Source of the DNA: Curvibacter sp.
Lineage (GTDB): Bacteria > Pseudomonadota > Gammaproteobacteria > Burkholderiales > Burkholderiaceae_C
Length of the DNA: 5,570 nt
Reading direction: 5' to 3'
NCBI GenBank assembly: GCA_003500955.1
Contig: DNQP01000103.1
Location: 1 to 5,570, forward strand
The position numbers and the translations under genes are program-made. Positions 4,821-5,570 of this stretch are shown in pieces. Below the pieces are notes generated by a model. It saw nothing but the letters and a program-made list of their open reading frames with translations. It was not told where the DNA came from and did not search any database. Positions within the stretch are counted from its first letter, which is position 1; the number at the start of each line of letters is the position of its first letter.

Positions 4821-5438
4821 ATGAATGAGATCGCCTTCAGCGCCCCTTCCGACCGCAACAAGCAACCCATCCTCGAGGTGCTGCTGCAGCTGCTGCCCGA
4901 GCAGGGCCGCGCACTGGAGATCGCCAGCGGCACGGGCCAGCATGTGGCGTGGTTCGCCGCGCACCTGCCGCACTGGCAATGGCAGCCCACGGATGTGGAT
5001 GGGCGCATGCTGCCCAGCGTCGACGCGCGCTGCAGCGAGGCACGGCTGTCGAATGTGCAGCCTGCACGCTTGCTGGACGTGCTGCAGCAGCCCTGGCCGC
5101 TGGGTGAAGCGCAGTACGAGCTGATCTTCTGCGCCAACATGCTGCACATCGCGCCGCCGGCCTGCGGCGAGGCGCTCATGCAGGGCGCGGCGCGGCACCT
5201 CGCGCCCGGCGGCATGCTCGTGACCTATGGGCCCTACCTTGAGGACCAGGTGCCGACCACGGCCAGCAATCTGGCCTTCGACCAAAGCCTGCGCACGCGC
5301 AACCCGGCCTGGGGGCTGCGCCGGCGCGAGGACCTGGAGGCCCAGGCCGGGCAGGTGGGTCTGCGTCTGAGCGGACGGCACGAGATGCCGGCCAACAACC
5401 TGTTGCTGGTCTGGCAAGGCGGGCAGGACCTGCTCTGA
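4821..5438 (+). CDS. DUF938 family SAM-dependent methyltransferase-like protein, 205 aa
   Basis: The protein follows the DUF938 pattern from end to end. Residues 8-17 APSDRNKQPI form the family opening block. LEIASGTGQHVAWFA (about 33-47) is the glycine-rich SAM-binding motif I. WQPTDVD supplies the acidic residue after the second strand. Later come FCANMLHIAPP, LAPGGMLVTYGPY, SNLAFDQSLRTRNPAWGLR and the C-terminal MPANNLLLVWQ. Family members have a Rossmann methyltransferase fold, but no substrate is established. Length is normal. A GTG at 4803 could add six residues, but the ATG at 4821 fits the family N-terminus better. It is preceded by a good -35 and is probably transcribed alone. Confidence 0.88.
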   Translation: MNEIAFSAPSDRNKQPILEVLLQLLPEQGRALEIASGTGQHVAWFAAHLPHWQWQPTDVDGRMLPSVDARCSEARLSNVQPARLLDVLQQPWPLGEAQYELIFCANMLHIAPPACGEALMQGAARHLAPGGMLVTYGPYLEDQVPTTASNLAFDQSLRTRNPAWGLRRREDLEAQAGQVGLRLSGRHEMPANNLLLVWQGGQDLL

Positions 5439-5516
5439 ACCGCGCGGCGGACCGGGCCTTGTGGCGGCGGGCCCACTGCGGTCGGCCGGGCGCGCGGCGG
5501 TGGCGCCGAAGGCAGG

Positions 5517-5522
5517 GATAAT
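5517..5522 (+). promoter_or_regulatory. Candidate -10 box placed for leaderless transcription
   Basis: GATAAT (5 of 6 to TATAAT) ends 7 bp before the ATG at 5530, so transcription would start at or within a base of the initiator A. No convincing -35 lies 16-18 bp upstream. Confidence 0.4.
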
Positions 5523-5529
5523 TTCGGCC

Positions 5530-5570
5530 ATGGAGTTTGCGGAGAACACGGTCTGGTCGGTCATGGCGGG
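5530..5570 (+). CDS. Start of an unidentified gene, cut by the window end
   Basis: ATG at 5530 opens MEFAENTVWSVMA and the frame is open to the window end. There is no Shine-Dalgarno, but a -10-like GATAAT sits 7 bp ahead, a layout typical of leaderless mRNA. Thirteen residues are too few to identify a family. An alternative is that this ATG is incidental, and another ATG at 5563 is in the same frame. Confidence 0.4.
   Translation, partial: MEFAENTVWSVMA

Noticed and set aside
3447..5564. A 705-codon open frame on the minus strand
   Set aside because: It lies antisense to three well-supported genes and their intergenic gaps, and is rich in Arg, Ala, Gln and His as expected of a shadow frame in G+C-rich DNA. 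The families on the plus strand are clear.

Overview
The window is strongly G+C-rich, compactly coded DNA. Its codon use and its set of conserved hypothetical families (type II haloacid dehalogenase, DUF924, DUF938, Mrr-like nuclease with a zinc ribbon) suggest a betaproteobacterial chromosome, most likely Burkholderiales/Comamonadaceae. The lineage is inferred from protein style, not from a marker gene.

Layout, left to right. (1) Positions 1-1342 hold the 3' part of a haloacid dehalogenase gene, followed 15 bp later by a lipoprotein gene, probably cotranscribed. (2) A gene for a small exported protein (1354-1869, minus strand) converges on the lipoprotein gene with only 11 bp between stops. 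(3) A 228-bp divergent intergenic region follows, with promoter candidates in both directions and two small dyads. (4) Positions 2098-2690 hold a GIY-YIG-type small protein gene split by a 266-bp insertion (2232-2497). (5) A short cluster of an 82-aa acidic protein (2743-2991) and a DUF924 protein (2999-3550) ends at a probable terminator. (6) A membrane-anchored Mrr-like nuclease with a C-terminal zinc ribbon occupies 3702-4715. (7) A DUF938 methyltransferase-like gene occupies 4821-5438. (8) The first 41 bp of a further gene, probably leaderless, start at 5530.

The most striking object is the insertion in the GIY-YIG gene. It has perfect 26-bp terminal inverted repeats and a 3-bp flanking direct repeat. 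Inside lie two further long inverted repeats (24 paired positions and 22 perfect pairs), each with its own apical hairpin. The three stems abut with only 3-7 nt between them, so a single strand would fold into a three-way junction in which about 188 of 266 nt are paired. It has no plausible coding capacity, so it looks like a non-autonomous miniature element (MITE-like). Taking out either 266 or 269 bp restores one continuous reading frame across the GIY-YIG gene, which confirms that it is an insertion.

The rest is ordinary housekeeping or accessory content. One further point is that the Mrr-like protein appears to have lost the catalytic lysine of its nuclease motif. No RNA genes, CRISPR arrays or intact transposase genes were seen.
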